64,000 nt of DNA from NCBI RefSeq assembly GCF_017894365.1, contig NZ_CP059467.1, forward strand, positions 1,922,001-1,986,000, written 5' to 3'. The notes under the pieces were generated by a model, which saw nothing but the letters and a program-made list of their open reading frames with translations, searched no databases and was not told the DNA's origin. Below are positions 62,474-64,000 of the stretch, piece after piece (the stretch's first letter is position 1; each line of letters opens with the position of its first letter). The position numbers were made by a program, and so were the translations under genes. The DNA comes from Aromatoleum bremense. Lineage in GTDB: Bacteria > Pseudomonadota > Gammaproteobacteria > Burkholderiales > Rhodocyclaceae.

Positions 62474-64000
62474 TCAGAACCCCTTCGTCACGATCACCTG
62501 GCTCTGCCCCCCGGGGAGGCGTTTGACGTGGATGCGCGTGCCGATGCGTTCGGTCATTTCCTGCACGTGCGATATCACGCCGACCGTGCGCCCCATGGAC
62601 TGCAGGCTGTCGAGGGCATCGATTGCGACCCGTAGGGTGTCGGAATCCAGGCTGCCGAAACCTTCGTCGATGAACAGCGACTCCACCTGCACGCGATGCG
62701 ACGACAGAGATGCGAGGCCTAGTGCGAGCGCGAGGGAAACCAGGAACGATTCGCCGCCGGAAAGCGAATGGACCGAGCGTTGCTCGTCGCCCATGTCCTG
62801 GTCGACCACCATGAGCCCCAGGCTGTTCGGTACGCGCTCAAGCCGGTAGCGGCGCGCGAGATCCTTGAGGTGCGCGTTGGCGTAGGCGAGCAGGATGTCC
62901 AGCGTGAGCTGCTGCGCATAGTTGCGGAACTTCTTGCCGTCGGCGGCGCCGATGAGTTCGTTCATCTGCCACCAGATGCGGGCGGCCCGCGTCTGCGCCT
63001 CGATCGCCTCGACGAGCTTTGCGGAATGCTCGCGCACCTCGTCGTCGCGGCGCAGTGCGAGGTCGAGCTCGCCGAGTTTGTTGCGCAGTGCAGCGATGTC
63101 AATGACGGATGCGGCGAGCGCGGCCTGCAGTGCGTCCGGCGTGTCGGCGACCGGTGAGGGGGCGGGCCCGCGGCCGCGCTCATGCGCTTCGCGCAGGTGG
63201 CGCATCCTGTCAAGGCCGCCGTTCGCGCTCGCGATCGCCGCCTCGAGTTGCTGCAAGGCTTCGCGCTCGGTCGCGATCCATGCTGCGTCCTGCGCCAGAA
63301 GGAAGTGCAGGGCGGTAAGGTCGAGATTGGCGATCTCGTTCTGCTGATTCTGCTGCCGGTTGAACGCCACGAGCCACTTGTCGAGCGTTGCGGCAGTGCA
63401 GCGGGCGGATTCCGCAATCGTCGCCGCTTGCCGGATCAGCTCGGCGAGGGTCGACTGGCAGCTGGCGAGTTGCTGTCCGGTCTCCTTTGCAGCCTGTTCG
63501 CATGCGTCCCGGCGCTGGCGGGCAGCGGCCAGCGCGCCATCCAGCGCAGCTTCGATTTCGGCAACGGTCAGGGTGTCGGAGGGTAATGTGGCCGGCGGGC
63601 CGGATTGGGCCGCGAGGGTCATGCCGGCGAAAACCGTGCGACGGGCAGACTCTTTCGCGTCGAGCGCGCGGCGAAGCTCATCCGCTGCCGCGTCCGCCTG
63701 CCGTTGCCGCAGATTTGCCTGTTCGACGAGGCGTGCAATCCCTACCGCTTCGGTGTCGAGCTTCCCGATCTCCGCCTGCAGCGTCGTCGTGGCGTCCCGT
63801 TGTGCGCTCCACTCGGTGACGGACTGTCGACAGCCGGCGTGGTAGGCAGCGGGATCGGCTTCCCACGCGGCGCGCCAAGTCCGCTCGTCGCCCGCCGGCT
63901 GAAGATGTGCGGCGTCCAGCTGGGCGAGCAGATCCTCGAGGCGGATTTCGCACTGCGCCTGCATTTCGGCGGCGGATTGCAGGGCCGCCGCTGTCCGGTC
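62474..64000 (-). CDS. sbcC: Nuclease subunit SbcC, C-terminal part
   Basis: The frame is open to the window edge, so about 508 C-terminal residues are visible; the N-terminal Walker A lies outside. The visible part starts in the coiled coil (many Ala, Gln, Arg), then the ABC signature SLSGGESFLVSLALALGLA, Walker B VESLFIDEGFGSLD, and the His switch VGVISHVQEMTERI. SbcC with SbcD cuts hairpins and DNA ends. sbcD would be upstream, beyond the window. It converges on the rrn operon. Confidence 0.93.
   Translation of the reverse strand, partial: DRTAAALQSAAEMQAQCEIRLEDLLAQLDAAHLQPAGDERTWRAAWEADPAAYHAGCRQSVTEWSAQRDATTTLQAEIGKLDTEAVGIARLVEQANLRQRQADAAADELRRALDAKESARRTVFAGMTLAAQSGPPATLPSDTLTVAEIEAALDGALAAARQRRDACEQAAKETGQQLASCQSTLAELIRQAATIAESARCTAATLDKWLVAFNRQQNQQNEIANLDLTALHFLLAQDAAWIATEREALQQLEAAIASANGGLDRMRHLREAHERGRGPAPSPVADTPDALQAALAASVIDIAALRNKLGELDLALRRDDEVREHSAKLVEAIEAQTRAARIWWQMNELIGAADGKKFRNYAQQLTLDILLAYANAHLKDLARRYRLERVPNSLGLMVVDQDMGDEQRSVHSLSGGESFLVSLALALGLASLSSHRVQVESLFIDEGFGSLDSDTLRVAIDALDSLQSMGRTVGVISHVQEMTERIGTRIHVKRLPGGQSQVIVTKGF

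Overview
The window is GC-rich bacterial chromosome. It carries a complete rrn operon whose 16S gene looks betaproteobacterial, together with an Arg32-type EF-P next to EarP, gatCAB, a betaproteobacterial-type DksA and a glutaryl-CoA dehydrogenase/CoA-transferase module. This best fits the Rhodocyclales (Azoarcus/Aromatoleum/Thauera group). The assignment is inferred from reading the sequence, not from a database search. Most of the window is core genome. The clearest mobile-DNA trace is an IS66-type remnant near 53 kb.

Layout, left to right. 1-3.3 kb: a partial lipoprotein, efp and earP (EF-P and its rhamnosyl-transferase), a 400-bp non-coding region with DnaA-box-like sites beside a very AT-rich patch, and rsuA. 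3.3-4.8 kb: an AtaL-like protein and rdgC. 4.8-11.5 kb: a tightly coupled four-gene signalling operon (substrate-binding lipoprotein, membrane histidine kinase, single-domain response regulator, and a REC-REC-PAS-GAF-PAS-GGDEF-EAL protein). 11.7-16.8 kb: glutarate/glutaryl-CoA genes (family III CoA-transferase, gcdH, a divergent LysR regulator, a semialdehyde dehydrogenase). 16.9-17.9 kb: an HD-GYP protein. 18.3-25.3 kb: the complete F1Fo ATP synthase operon atpIBEFHAGDC with a sigma70-like promoter and a shared terminator.

25.3-28.1 kb: ubiJ, a Tim44-like protein, ubiE and a DUF971 protein. 28.3-30.4 kb: phoB-phoR, the latter lacking an ordinary start codon ahead of its membrane segments. 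30.3-33.3 kb: a large conserved hypothetical protein, a HIT protein and a class II amidotransferase. 33.4-36.8 kb: gatCAB, divergent from the cell-shape/cell-wall run mreBCD-mrdA-rodA-rlpA-dacC, which continues into a PLP aminotransferase, ybeD, lipB and lipA (36.9-47.5 kb). 47.6-52.3 kb: dksA, rep, a Gly/Met-rich secreted protein, a lipoprotein cytochrome c and a BON-LysM protein.

52.4-56.9 kb is the one clearly accessory stretch: tRNA-Arg(CCG), a decayed thiopurine methyltransferase gene cut by the IS66 remnant, a PRC-barrel protein, two membrane proteins and a second small RlpA. 57.0-62.35 kb is the rrn operon (P1 promoter, boxA, 16S, tRNA-Ile, tRNA-Ala, 23S, 5S, terminator). The window ends inside sbcC.

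No CRISPR array, prophage or recognised defence island was seen. The most interesting leads are the candidate DnaA-dependent origin near 2.1-2.4 kb, the binding-protein/kinase/c-di-GMP operon, the non-canonical phoR start, and the tRNA-Arg-linked scar.
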